The notes beneath the pieces were generated by a model. That model had not been told where the DNA came from, ran no database searches, and worked only from the letters and a program-made list of their open reading frames with translations. This document shows positions 9,619 through 20,800 of a stretch of 64,000 bases of DNA, one piece after another; the first letter of the stretch is position 1, and every line of letters begins with the position of its first letter. A program made the translations under genes and the position numbers. Source of the DNA: Gracilariopsis chorda (taxonomy: Eukaryota; Rhodophyta; Florideophyceae; Gracilariales; Gracilariaceae); contig NBIV01000050.1 of assembly GCA_003194525.1 (NCBI GenBank), positions 124,001 through 188,000 on the forward strand, read 5' to 3'.

Positions 9619-11022
9619 ATGGCCGCTAGAACCCTTCGAATCGACTCTCAACCCTCGCCAACCACGCCTGCCACCACGCCTTCACCCCCCGCATTGAAGA
9701 CGCTCAAGCCGTTCTGCTTGCCTGTGGACAAGCAGCGGCCGTCTCCCCCCCTAGCTTCCCCCTGTACGCCCCTTTCCTTCACAAAGGAGCCGCCCCCACA
9801 TGCACCACACCCCCCTCCCACCCCGCCGAGCGTCGGAAGTGATCTCACCCGCTCCACGCATTCCACACCGTCCACGCCTTCCCCACCCGCGCCGCTAATT
9901 CGACCCAAAGCGCGACCGCCGCGCATTCGCTCCGAGCTACCCACCTCGGTGACTACGCCGCTTACAACGCGCCCTTCCGCGCTATCGGCCGCTCGCTTGC
10001 GCTCCGGACGTCGCCAACGGCGCGCAATATCGCACATGCTCTTCTCAAACGTGTCGCAACAATGTGCCGCAACGCGTCGCCGTCAACAGCACCACTCCAA
10101 GAAGGACCAATCTGACAAGCGCCGTCGTTCTCATGTGGGCGCTTTTGGCGGCGCGCACACGGCGGGCGCGGACGTGATAAGTGCGCTTTGGCATAACATT
10201 CCGCTCGTGCCCTTTCAGAATCACTGCATTCAACTGAGCATAGTGTTCACCAACGCCATTCGTGCCGAGTTGAACGATATGAGGTTTCTGTTGTACCTGC
10301 TTCGGGACACGACTCGAAGTTCGTCAACGCCGCGCTCCCTCAAGAATCTGGACGGCGATTTTGAGTTGTGGTTTTGCCGATTCTCGCACTTTGTGCAGCT
10401 GCTGTTTGTGTGCGTGCAGGAGGAGTTGTTTCAAGGTGTGCAACAACTGCTGGACCGCCGCGATGTGATGACCAGTCGATGCGTAGCGTCTACCGAAGTG
10501 GACGGTGGAATGTCGTATGTGCAAGCTTGGAAAAGCACTTGTCAAGCGCTACATAGCTCGATTTCACGAGCTGTACATCAGCTGTGCACTGCTGAAAACC
10601 GGGTGCTGCTGCTGACGGCGAGAAGAAGAATTCGCAGCAATGGGAATCGAATGCATTTACTAGCGTCTGCAACAGAATGCATAAGCGCTGTACATCGGGT
10701 GTTGGTGCCGTTGCTGCACTCTCTGGATACGGCTTGTGAAAGTGTGCTATCGCTGAATGTGGGCCAGAGCGCTTGCGATAGAATATTGGGACGGTTTGTA
10801 AAGCGTCTGGTTCACTGTGGAGGAAGGGAGTTGCCGGCTTTGGGGTGGAGTGCGTGTATCACGCTGACGCGGTGGATAGAAAGTAAGAAGACTCGTGGGG
10901 AGGTGGTGAGCAAGTTGGCACGACTGGCAAAGGTTTCGGTGCTCGGGCGGTGTTTGGCGGATCAATCGCACCACACGGTAATCCGAGTGTACCGACAGAT
11001 ATGGGCGAAACGGGCAGGATGA
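9619..11022 (+). CDS. Hemerythrin-like helical protein, divergent, Pro-rich N terminus
   Basis: The protein has 467 residues from the ATG at 9619 (context CCAAAATGG; an upstream in-frame ATG at 9484 is less likely). Residues 1-130 are Pro/Ser/Thr-rich and disordered, then comes a basic patch (RSGRRQRRA, KKDQSDKRRR), then a helical domain. Its first helix (WHNIPLVPFQNHCIQL) and the helix ending FVQLLFVCVQEELFQ line up with those of the genes at 21793 and 22982, whose second helix resembles the F-x-H-H-x-x-E-E helix of hemerythrin-like (HHE) domains. Here the iron-ligand histidines are replaced, so iron binding is doubtful. The basic patch suggests the nucleus. The family assignment is by pattern, not by search. 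Confidence 0.55.
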   Translation: MAARTLRIDSQPSPTTPATTPSPPALKTLKPFCLPVDKQRPSPPLASPCTPLSFTKEPPPHAPHPPPTPPSVGSDLTRSTHSTPSTPSPPAPLIRPKARPPRIRSELPTSVTTPLTTRPSALSAARLRSGRRQRRAISHMLFSNVSQQCAATRRRQQHHSKKDQSDKRRRSHVGAFGGAHTAGADVISALWHNIPLVPFQNHCIQLSIVFTNAIRAELNDMRFLLYLLRDTTRSSSTPRSLKNLDGDFELWFCRFSHFVQLLFVCVQEELFQGVQQLLDRRDVMTSRCVASTEVDGGMSYVQAWKSTCQALHSSISRAVHQLCTAENRVLLLTARRRIRSNGNRMHLLASATECISAVHRVLVPLLHSLDTACESVLSLNVGQSACDRILGRFVKRLVHCGGRELPALGWSACITLTRWIESKKTRGEVVSKLARLAKVSVLGRCLADQSHHTVIRVYRQIWAKRAG

Positions 11023-11455
11023 GCGTGGGGCTAGAATGTGTTGCATACGTTTTATACTATAGCAAGCTTGCGGCGAAGGAAAGACGGGAGGTGTGAGTTG
11101 ATTTTGCGATACTTTTGTGTTTTTGGGGCTCAGGGCAAGTAAGTTACATACGTTTGTACTTTTTTTCATCACGGCGAGAGCAACGTGCAGCTGCAGAGTG
11201 GTGAGTGTTTTACTGTAGTGCGGCGGCGCGCGGATGTATGAGCGCCCAAACGGATAAAAGTGAACAATCGCAACGAGAGCTCGCTCGCTCGCAACTGTAC
11301 GTGCGCATGGGGCGGGCGGGGCGCGGTCTGTGACACGTCAGCTGCACGGCGGGGTGGCGCGGTGAAACGCTATGTAAGTTACGGTCTTTACGGGAGGCGT
11401 GCCACAGTGCGTGCGGCGGCGCACAGGTGTGTTGTATCAGCATGGGCGGCGTGTA

Positions 11456-11463
11456 TGACGTCA
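11456..11463. promoter_or_regulatory. CRE-type palindrome TGACGTCA, second copy
   Basis: The same octamer as at 9312-9319, on the other side of the hemerythrin-like gene. Confidence 0.3.
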
Positions 11464-12875
11464 TTTGCGGGGGTTGCCGTATTTACAGCGGGTTGGGGCC
11501 GGGTGGCGGCGCGTGCCTCTTTGGACTGGATGGTTGTTGTTGTGTTGTTGTTGTTGTTGTTGTTTGCGGGCGTCCCATTTACACGGGCTGCGCACGGCAG
11601 AAGAATGTAGCAAGCGCTGACTATCAGTATGCATTGCATTACACCAAGCTACATGGCCGCGGGGGAAGTTGCGTTTTGATTTTCTATTTTGTTTTGTTCA
11701 TCTAAGCGTTAGATGTTGCGCACGCAATCGCTGACGCTTTTCCGGTGCGGAGCCACCGGCGCTGTGAGAGGTACAATTAGAGAGAGTTGCATTGTAATTT
11801 AGAGAATCGAATTGAGACTCCATTCATTACTCTCCTTTAATTAGGATAACAGTCTATAAAGGAGCGGCCGGCGGCCGCGCTCCAAAACCGCCAAGTGGAA
11901 TTGGCTCTGTCGAGACGCGATGGAAGCGGTGGTCAACCACACACGCCACCTATTTTAGCACTCCGCCTCTTCGTTTTTGCTCTTCATTGTACCATGTCAG
12001 TGTTACTCCCAACTTGGTACCCCGCTATCCCTCACACGTAAACTGCCTTTCAACTCCCCAGCCGTGCACTAACCCTTCGACCGCGGCGCTACGTACCAAC
12101 AAGTACAAAAGTTTCGTCATATCGCCGCTCTCGTGACGGACTGCGTCCATACCATCTCCACGCTCACCCTTTCCATCAGAGCGCACCGCCCCGAAACCAC
12201 ATCAAAGAGCGCCCGCTTGCAGCGTAAACAACGCACAGCGGAACGAATGCGCCACACGTGCCCGTTTCACTGTCGCAAAATCTTCAAAACGTCGCGTGGC
12301 ACATTCTCCAACGCAACGCCTCCGTGAAGCCACTCAGCGCCCCCCGTCTTCTGTAGTCTATCAACCAAGCTGCTTGCAAGCATGTACGCATGCAAACCGC
12401 ACGCTCGACCAACCAACAACGTACCACTTGCTGCATGCTATTTAGGCGCTTGAAATGCATTCATTGCATCTGCAACTCTACCAACTTTAGCGCGCCTTGT
12501 GTTGTTGCCCGCCACACACAGCTTTCCGTCTGCCTCCGCTACGTGTGCAACATCAACTTGCGACACCAACCTCTGCAACACACTTTCAACGTTGCCGATT
12601 CACACGTGCATCTCTGACAGCTATCGAACACCGCCCTCTTCTACCACCGTATTGGCTGCCGCCTGTCGTTGCCCAATCACAAACTTCACCATCGTCCTTC
12701 TGATAGCTTGATAACACTCGTCAAGTGCCATGTAAACCGCCGAGACGCCTCCCCGACATAATAGGGTTATGCCCTTTAGTATACGGAACCAATGCCCGTC
12801 AACGATAACAACAAAGCTCGTCCACTTATTTTCACCTTGAAACCGCTCTCGTCCCGCTGTCCAGCTCACCCTTCC

Positions 12876-12876
<1 letters not shown>

Positions 12877-12914
<38 letters not shown>
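12877..12914. repeat. Poly-C homopolymer, 38 bases
   Basis: An uninterrupted run of 38 C. The true length may differ, because such runs slip during copying and sequencing. It could form a G-quadruplex on the minus strand and an i-motif on the plus strand. Confidence 0.9.
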
Positions 12915-12915
<1 letters not shown>

Positions 12916-13911
12916 GTACAAACAAAATGCCCCTGTTCTCAGATGCGTGCGTCCTTTCGCCTATCCATATCTTCCAAATCTCCAACTTACATACTTTTGC
13001 TCAGAACCACAACACTGAGCAAAAACATACACCATCTCACATCACGTGCGTCCTCATATATTGTATTCAAAGTGGGCGACATGTCGCCAAACCATGTCAC
13101 TTCTAACAACCCCAACATCGCTTCATGTTGGATTCAGCAGCGGTAGATACCTGCTAGGTGCATGTGCAAGCTCGCTCACGGCAGAAGAATGTAATTTTCG
13201 TTCGTCGACAGCCAGCTCGTCTCTTCCAAACCCTCTTCACCACGATTAACCCTTAATGCTTTTTGCGTGTATCACATGTGCGTGTATCTCGTATGGCGCA
13301 GTAACCATCATCCAACTGCATGGGAGAGAAAACACTTGCACATCATCTCTGTGACAGCCACTCTAAAAACGTGCCTCATCGCACTCCCTTCTTCAAATCA
13401 CCTCTTTGAACGAGATTGCGTGCAGAGCACTCACCCCACCCCACCCATCAACACGACATTTCGTATAACAGCAGAACAGCCTATTACAAAGAGAGGCGCA
13501 GCAGAACATCTGCCACCCAGGTACCATCACAAAAGAAACGAAACACGCCTACTACTCATATATGGCCCGCTCAAGCGAAACCAAAACTCTGCTTCCGAGA
13601 AAACGGTGTGCAACTTCTCTCCTTGATGGGTCACTTCTGTTGGGCCGCAAGGACGTGATGCCTTTAAGTGCTGCGGAACCAACATCTCCCGTTCACTCTG
13701 TCAACTTTCTGCCCCATCTGCAGCCCGCTTCTACACGGGCAGTCCATCTACAACAATAACTTCGTGTTCGAATGTTAGAACGGAAAGTCCATTTGCAAAA
13801 GACAAATAAAAGCCGCCTCCAAATGAGCACACATGCATCCCGACTGCGGTCTCCGCTCGACTATCGTCAGCAAAGAAATCCAACGTAAACAAACTCTGTC
13901 ATTTTACCAAC

Positions 13912-14313
13912 ATGTTAGCTTCCAAACTTACTCTTGCACTTGTTCTGGCTACGGCTCTGTTTGCCGGCTTCGTCTCCGCTCAAGAAGAAACGCCTGGCAG
14001 GTGTTGGCAAAGATCTCAGCAATGCTGCTTCCAAGAAGTCGAGTGCGGATGGAGGTGTCGTGAAGGCTCTGGATTCAAACACTGCTGGAGGAAGTATTGC
14101 AACAAGAAGGTGTGCTCTGAAATCAAGGCTCGTACTGCAGTACCCAACAAACCGGATGACTCCGTTGGATGGGGAGATTCTGTCATGATTGACTGTACCG
14201 AAAAGCCGGACGAGTGTGGTTCCCATCCCCCGGGCATTGACTACGAAGTTGAAGAACCGATGGAAGAACTTCCCATGCCGTCTGGTGAAATGGAAGATGA
14301 AGAAGAGTTCTAA
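13912..14313 (+). CDS. Small secreted ten-cysteine protein, copy 1
   Basis: The 133-residue protein has a clear signal peptide (residues 1-23, ending FVSA before QEE). Ten cysteines follow: C31, CC38-39, C45, C49, C58, C63 and C68, spaced C-x6-CC-x5-C-x3-C-x8-C-x4-C-x4-C, then after 26 residues a C-x6-C pair. The C terminus is acidic (MEDEEEF) after GIDYEVEE. The even cysteine number, signal peptide and short length point to a disulphide-rich extracellular or wall protein. I do not recognise the family and assign no function. Copy 2 at 15969 has the same spacing throughout. An AATAAAAG box lies about 100 bp upstream. Confidence 0.85.
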   Translation: MLASKLTLALVLATALFAGFVSAQEETPGRCWQRSQQCCFQEVECGWRCREGSGFKHCWRKYCNKKVCSEIKARTAVPNKPDDSVGWGDSVMIDCTEKPDECGSHPPGIDYEVEEPMEELPMPSGEMEDEEEF

Positions 14314-14818
14314 ACAACGCGCTTCAATGAGGTATCTAGAATCGAGACAAGCGTCAAATCACCTTACTCGAATAAGAGGAGGGGGAGTGTAAATGCCTTG
14401 TTATTGCGCGCCTTGGCGGTTCATGATGAGAGTCATTTTTGGCTCGGAAGCATTTACGTTACCGCCTCAGTGAGCAATAGCTAGTAGCTGCAACAGAAAC
14501 CGGAAAGGAATGTAATCTCCCAGTTTTCGTCTTACCAACAAATTGTACAATGAAAGTAAATACAGTTTAGTTCCCATTACCCTGGTAGCACTTGATGAAA
14601 CAGAACTTCTTCGCGTCCAGGGCTGTGTGCGTCTCTAATTTCACTACTTGTTCCCACTTCGAAGTACCCTTTGGTACAGGTTAAAGGGTAAAGCTCCAAA
14701 GTACCCTTCTTTACCTACGTATGCCAGCACTCGCCCCATCCCACTTCTATCTTCTTCTTCTTCTTTATTTTGGGTTCAATATGTCTGATTACGGCATATT
14801 GATAGAGGTTTTTTCTTT
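14314..14818. other. Intergenic region after the first cysteine-rich gene
   Basis: No gene is seen. It contains a short pyrimidine-rich stretch (CTTCTTCTTCTTC near 14750) and the junction with the retrotransposon relic that follows. Confidence 0.4.
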
Positions 14819-15640
14819 TTATGAGAAAAACCTCTCTCTCCTAAGAAAGGCTAACAACTTCTGTGGCCACTGGCGGACTATCTCCGCCAAAGTCTTACCT
14901 TTTCTCTCTGCTGCGGCAGGAAGCTCGCGTCTCCTAGAATCTGTCCGCTTAGTACAACGAAGCACATAGTGTTCAGCGCTGTTGGTAGCGCGCGTGTTAC
15001 AGTCACATCGTGATGGTTTCCCTTCTATGTAACTTGCAACAGGGTGAAGCTTCGGCGTGTGTCCTACATAGATCTGAGACAGCGTGACTTCTGCTTTCCG
15101 AGGCGATATGATGCCTTGTAGTTCTTCTGGGACATCATTGATCAAAGGCTTGGCTTTAGAGGCAGCCATTATTCGTGTCTTGGCGTCCTCAAAGTAGACC
15201 GGTACTCTGACTTGACCACTTCTATCGTTGTCTATCCCCTTTATAACAAGACAGAATTGTGGAAAAGACACAAAACATCACACAGCACAAACAAAGGTGG
15301 ACTCTTGTCATAATGTGCTTCTGAAGTCGATGGATTAACACCACAAGGAAGTGCATGGGGATGCTCTTTAGCAACTCACCTATTAGCTTTAGTGCTGAGC
15401 GCAGCCCTCAAATACCAAGACCAACATTTTTCTGCTCCCAGTGTTCGTCTTGTGCCAAGCCACTTTTCGCGATATTCGAGATGGCCCGACTCCTGTACTT
15501 ACTAGCGTGCAAACGTTCTGGAATGCTGTTCACTTTTTGCAAGAAAGCCAAGTCAATCAGCGTTTTAGAGAACTTGGGAAGCACGCCTTCGATGAGCAGA
15601 GATTGGATTGGCCCTTCGAGATGTACTCCAATTTAGTGCA
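14819..15640 (-). mobile_element. Relic of a non-LTR (LINE-type) retrotransposon, 3' end
   Basis: The minus strand carries, over about 450 bases (15271-14819), a C-terminal piece with a zinc-binding pattern C-x-C-x8-H-x3-C (CDCNT...EHYVLRC), typical of the end of LINE reverse-transcriptase proteins. Just upstream (about 15640-15355) is another piece in an interrupted frame, with GLGI and LRSALKLIGELL, resembling the GGLGLRSA block of such proteins. The polymerase core is missing, so this is a 5'-truncated, decayed copy. The assignment rests on motif resemblance. Confidence 0.5.
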
Positions 15641-15968
15641 TGGTCGCACAATCCGTTACCCACCCACGGTCCTTGTCATACATCTACTTGGACCATACTC
15701 CATTTTCACTTGCAGACAACTATACTGTTTCATAAGTATTCCACTTTCATGTACAATAGATTCCGGGCCATGGACAGCTGACTGCTACAGCAGTGGCCAA
15801 GTGCAGAAAGCCTCCATCAAATTCTGTATATAACATGCTGCCCCCCAGCAGAGCATGAGAGTAATACAAGTTGGAGCTTCCTTCACGGGAGTTCGTTTAC
15901 ATATCTAATATACCGTCTAAGTGCTAACAAAACCTAGTCAACCTATTGTTCTTGCTGTTATACGTCAC
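15641..15968. promoter_or_regulatory. Upstream region of the second cysteine-rich gene
   Basis: A TATATAAC box at 15827-15834 lies about 140 bp before the ATG at 15969. Nothing else is supported in this stretch. Confidence 0.4.
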
Positions 15969-16367
15969 ATGAGAGTGGTCAAAACAGTGTTTACACTCGT
16001 TGTTTCATTCACGATTTTCGTTGCGCAGCCTGTGCTTTCATTTCCGGTACGAACCGCTAATAAGTGTTGGACACAACAACAACAATGTTGCTATGAAGAA
16101 GTTCGATGCGGGTGGAGATGCAGGGAGGGAGCTGGCTACAAGCATTGCTGGGCTAAGTTCTGTTCAACTATGGTGTGCACCAACGTCAACGCTCGCACGA
16201 GAAAGCCCATGAAGCCAGCAGACACTGTCGAGTGGACCAGGCCGGTCGTAACAGATTGTTCTCAACATCCTGAAGAATGTGGAGAGTTTCCCTCCGGTGT
16301 AGACTATGAGATTTCAGAGGATGAGTTGCCGATGTCTTCAACAGAGCCTGAAGTACAAGAAACGTGA
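15969..16367 (+). CDS. Small secreted ten-cysteine protein, copy 2
   Basis: A 132-residue paralogue of the gene at 13912. The ATG at 15969 is preferred over one 16 codons earlier, because it opens directly onto the hydrophobic signal (VFTLVVSFTIFVAQP). All ten cysteines keep the spacing of copy 1, including the 26-residue gap before the last C-x6-C pair. CGWRCREG, the KHCW core and the G-[IV]-DYE ... ELPM tail are shared, while the signal peptide and acidic end have diverged. The two lie in the same direction about 1.7 kb apart with a LINE relic between. The role is unknown. Confidence 0.85.
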   Translation: MRVVKTVFTLVVSFTIFVAQPVLSFPVRTANKCWTQQQQCCYEEVRCGWRCREGAGYKHCWAKFCSTMVCTNVNARTRKPMKPADTVEWTRPVVTDCSQHPEECGEFPSGVDYEISEDELPMSSTEPEVQET

Positions 16368-17800
16368 ATAGACGTTTGATATTCGTACGTTAGGTTCGGA
16401 AACGGTTGTCATAGATTTGTGTTGTTCAACTATCAGAACTGAGGCGTCATTCACAGCAAGTATGGGATACTATATGTTCAGGGCTGGAATTTTAAAGGAA
16501 GACGGTATTATCGCTGCGTAGCAGAAAAGAGATAAAAGGCTTGTATGCTCAGTCAAACTTTCACCTCGCGTCAGAAAACGGTTGTTCATCAACGGCCTGC
16601 TTTGAAAGAAGGAGCATTTTTTTAAAGAACTGAAGCTGAAAGACCAACACACAAGACGAATGAAGGGTAAGATGCTCACCTTCTCTTTCGATATAGCAAC
16701 GGTCTTTGTACTTAATCTAATAATCGATTGCGAGCATGGGGAATGCTAGATTGAAGAAGTGGGAACCCCTTGTTACGCTCGTCGTCTTTGCTTTGTGCGA
16801 AGTAAACTCAGTATCCTACGCGTCCCGTTGGTCTAGAATAGGAGCCAGGGCTCCGGTAGCTAAATCTATAGCGAAAGATTGTGTGATCTCAACGGTCACC
16901 CCCTGTAAACATCTTTCGTCACACAGTAGAGGGCTACAGCAGTAGCCGCTAACCGTAGCTAACCCAGCTTGCTTTTCCTTTGGACGCCGTTTACTTCTTG
17001 TGTAAACGTAACCTGAGTCCGCCCACTTCCGCCTCGCCCTTCAAAGTTGGAAGCTCAGACTGGGTTCGCCGATCAGGGTTTCCAACTGGGTCTTTAGCAG
17101 GTTCCCCGACTGACCCTCCTGCTGATCTATTCCGAGTTCCTGGAATTCGCATAAGCAGGAAGTTTGAGGCGCCTTGTGGGTTGGAAGAGCGTATCACGGA
17201 GAGTGGCGGAGCCGTTCGCAATTCCGTTGTGATCCTTAATCGCTGTGCTGGTCCAATGTTATGCTCCAGTTTACCTCACTTGGAACACTTTTGGCAGGCC
17301 CGTAGTGGGCTTTTGCTCAAGCTTAAACGGAATGCGCGCCGTGTCCTCGCCGACGTGAGGACATGGGAGACTACGAGGGAGAGAGACAGGAAGGGGCGTT
17401 TGTGTCGGTTCGAGTACGCTTCTTGAGAAAGGAAAGCCCTAGTCGACTATTGTACGCGGCACAATGACAATAACCTTGGTTCGACGGAGAGGGAAGAGCT
17501 GTGACGGGTAGAATTGTTCAGAAAGAGCGGCAGGGTGATGATGTGGAAGGCTCCGAAGGTAAGGCCACGTGTTTATTGCACACCAAAACGACAGAACGGG
17601 ACAGTAACAAAATCTGAGAAAAAATTGTATTACGCTCTGGTGATATCATTTCACGGAGTAGAGCCGTTCTCCCCAAGTCGAGCTGCATACGACTACATAT
17701 TTCACATGCATACAAGGGTGGGACGGAGCGCGCCTTTCGCTTCCCAACTCCCGGCCGCTCACACGCATCCCGCACTGACTGTCTGCATCCACTGATCGAA
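16368..17800. other. Intergenic region before the F-box/SNF2 gene
   Basis: No gene is firmly supported. A 69-codon frame at 16736-16945 begins with a possible signal peptide (LVTLVVFALCEVNSVSYA) but has no paralogue or recognisable domain. A 148-codon frame at 16980-17426 is unrecognised. The promoter of the gene at 17801 must lie at the right end. Confidence 0.4.
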
Positions 17801-20800
17801 ATGCATCTTGCAACCGTGAGCATCAACCCAATTGCTCCCCCCGACGCCGCCCCACCTCCGTTAAGCAGCCGCTCAAGAGAGCTCTTCCATGACTTCATCA
17901 CCAAGAACGCCGCTTACGGAGCTACGCAAGATGCCGTCCCCACCACTGCCGCCGCTGCCCTTTTTCAGCTTCTATCCTCTGCTCCTCATGGCGTTCGCAT
18001 CTCCCACGAACCGACTGCTCCAACGATAACCGTCAACATTGCCGTGAGGCCCTCAGACTTTGCCCCCAAACGTATTGTCCTCGGAAATGAAGCGCTGCGC
18101 TTGTTCTTATGGCACGTGTTTCATACGCACGGTTATTCACAGTCGTCCTGTGGCTTTATTGGGTGTGCTCAGAAATGCTGCTCTGTTTCCTCTAATCGAA
18201 CTGACTTTCAGTTGCAACGCGTCTTTCGTCGCGCCGCCGACAGTACACCCACTTTCACCGAATCGGAACCTTCCCCCCCAACTGGCAGCTCTTCTCTACT
18301 GCGTCTCCCGACTGATGTTCTCGTGCGAATTTCCTACACCCTTTCAGCGAGGGATCATTGTAACCTCAGTGCTGCGCATCCATTTTTCGGCCATCTCTTG
18401 TCGTCTATCGTACCCGGAATGAAACTACGTCTCTACCCTCATCAAGTGTCTGCGCTAAGGCTTATGCAGAGGATGGAGCGAAGAGGTGTCACAACGCCGA
18501 TGCCACTCATTCATCGCTTCTCCGTTAAGGAACAAGTATCCTTTATCGTTGTTGCTGACCTTGTTGACGGCTCAATATACCAATTAGAAAGGTTTCCCCG
18601 TGTAAAACGCCCAAGGGGCGGCTTGCTATGCGACGAACCAGGTTTGGGAAAGACTATCACTACCTTGTCCCACATTTTGAAGACTTTGGGCCAACAGCCG
18701 TGTGTACCTCGTGGGCATCAGGCAGGTGATGATGTTGAAGTCAATGGCAAGTATGTACAATCTTACAAAGAATACATCAGCTCTCGTTACGGTTCGTTTG
18801 ATACACGTCAGAAGCCTGTACCGCGTGCTTCAAGACTTGTACCTGCGCTTCATACACAAAGCAGTCGTTCACAACGCCAGATACACCGACCTGACTTCTT
18901 TCAGGCCGGTAAAGGACGCGGTGTACTTCCACTATGCAGGGGACCGGGCATGGAGCAGATCTTTCTCTCCCAAGCAACACTGATTATTGTACCGCCTGTT
19001 CTAACAGAACATTGGAAGCAGCAAATAGAGCTTCACGTTGAAAGTGGTGTACTACGCGTGTTGCAGGTGCACTCGAGGTACAATTTGCCAGAGAGCGCAC
19101 AAGAGCTGGCTGCCAACTACGATGTGATCATAATCTCGTTTGACGTGATCGCCGGGTTACATACGGAGATTCGGTGCCGGATGCCGTTGTTGTTGAAAGT
19201 ACACTTTTTTAGAGTTATCGTGGACGAGGGGCATCGAATCTCTTCGTCTCAGGCCAGTAACTTTGCAGTAGGGTGTGAAAAGCTCAAAACAGATATCAGA
19301 TGGGTTATGACAGGAACACCAACGCCGTACACGCCTCGAACGGATATAGACCACTTTTACTCGTTGATTTCATTCATACGCGATGAAGCATATGGCATGG
19401 ACAAGGATGCATGGCGAGTCGGGATTCGGGAACCATACATGAAATACAAGCCTGAAAGTCTTGATCGCCTTTGTAAACTGTTGGAGGCGATTATGATTCG
19501 TGCTGATAAGTCAATTCTGAAATCGAAATGTCATGTTCGCAATGTGTACTTACATTTTAGCGAAGCCACGGCTGCCAGTTACAACGGCTTGGTGACGATG
19601 GGTAGACGCAATCTTATCACTTCAGATTGGTTTGATGAAGAGCATCTGCAGTCGCTGTTGAACAAGCGTAACAGAGGGCCGGCACATACTTTTGTAAGCA
19701 ACTTGCGGAAGGCATGCTGCTTCGGCGGGTCGGTGGACGTTAATGTTTACGAAAGAGACCTCGCCGATGCACTTCGCTGGCTGCACACCAAATACGAGAG
19801 ATACACCGGTGTTACCGCAGACGACTACTTTGAGGATCCGAGGAGTCCTAAGATTGTGGAGGATATGAGTTTGGAAGAGCTGTTGGATTTTCAACGATGT
19901 CACGATTTATTTCGAAAAGTGACGGAGAGAGGCGCACCGTCTACTAGACTGAAGCTGTGGCCAGAAGCGGATAAATGGGGGAAGGAGAAAGGTAAGGAAG
20001 GCAAGTGCTACTTGTTTACGGGCAAGTTACACCGGCTTGGCAAGGCACTGAGAGACCGAAGCGGTGATTGCGACGCTTGCGCAAAGAATACCACGCTGCC
20101 GTTCATTACGCCATGTGCACATCTTCTCTGTGACAGATGTTTAGTGAGGAGTCGGACCAGATGTGTGGTAGCTGGGTGCCTGTACAAGTATGAAATGGGG
20201 TCGCAGATGGAGCCGAAGGACTTGATCGAGCTACAGCCGAGCATTTATTCGCAGGAGTGGCGATGGGATTGGGACAGAACGGACAGCAGCAGCAAGATGT
20301 TGTATCTGGTTGAGCGAATCTCGTCGCTGCCGCTAGTGGAGGTGTGGGACAAGGGAAGCATGGTGGCGCGGAAGGTGCGACCGAAAGTAATTGTGCACAG
20401 CGAACAAACGGACCACCTGAAGCTGGCGCAGTTGTACTTGAAGCAGAGCGAGGCGCTGAAGGACGCTTACGTGGATATGGTGTGGAATCAGCAAGAGCGG
20501 AGCAAATACGCGAGGAGGTGCACGTCGGCCACGGACTACGCACGTCAGTCGATCAAGTACTTTGCGGAGGATGAGCGGGCGAGTGTGCTGCTGATGAACT
20601 CGCGACTCGGGGCAGTGGGGCTGGACCTGAGCTTTGTACGATACATTTTTCTGCTGGAGCCGCTTTGGGACGCGGCTCAGGAGATGCAAATCATCAGTCG
20701 GGCACACCGAATCGGGTGCGTGAGCGACATTGTGGTGGAGCGGCTGATCATGCGTGGATCGATCGAGGAGGGTATGCTACGAGAGTTGCAGGGGAGCGTG

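Larger units (their letters stand above)
11023..13911. other. Long intergenic region with simple repeats and a 38-C run
   Basis: No gene is supported in 2.9 kb. Seen here are TGACGTCA at 11456-11463, a GTT microsatellite at about 11532-11563, a TCTATAAAG TATA-like box near 11849 followed by a GC palindrome (CGGCCGGCGGCCG), and a homopolymer of 38 C at 12877-12914. A short frame at 12133-12327 is Arg/Lys-rich but unrecognised. An AATAAAAG box at 13805-13812 lies about 100 bp before the next gene. Confidence 0.5.

Noticed and set aside
12133-12327. A 64-codon basic frame, considered as a remnant of a hemerythrin-like gene
   Set aside because: No alignable helix pattern with the three family members.
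16736-16945. A 69-codon frame with a possible signal peptide, considered as a third member of the secreted cysteine-rich family
   Set aside because: It lacks the cysteine spacing and any shared block; kept only as a remark on the interval.
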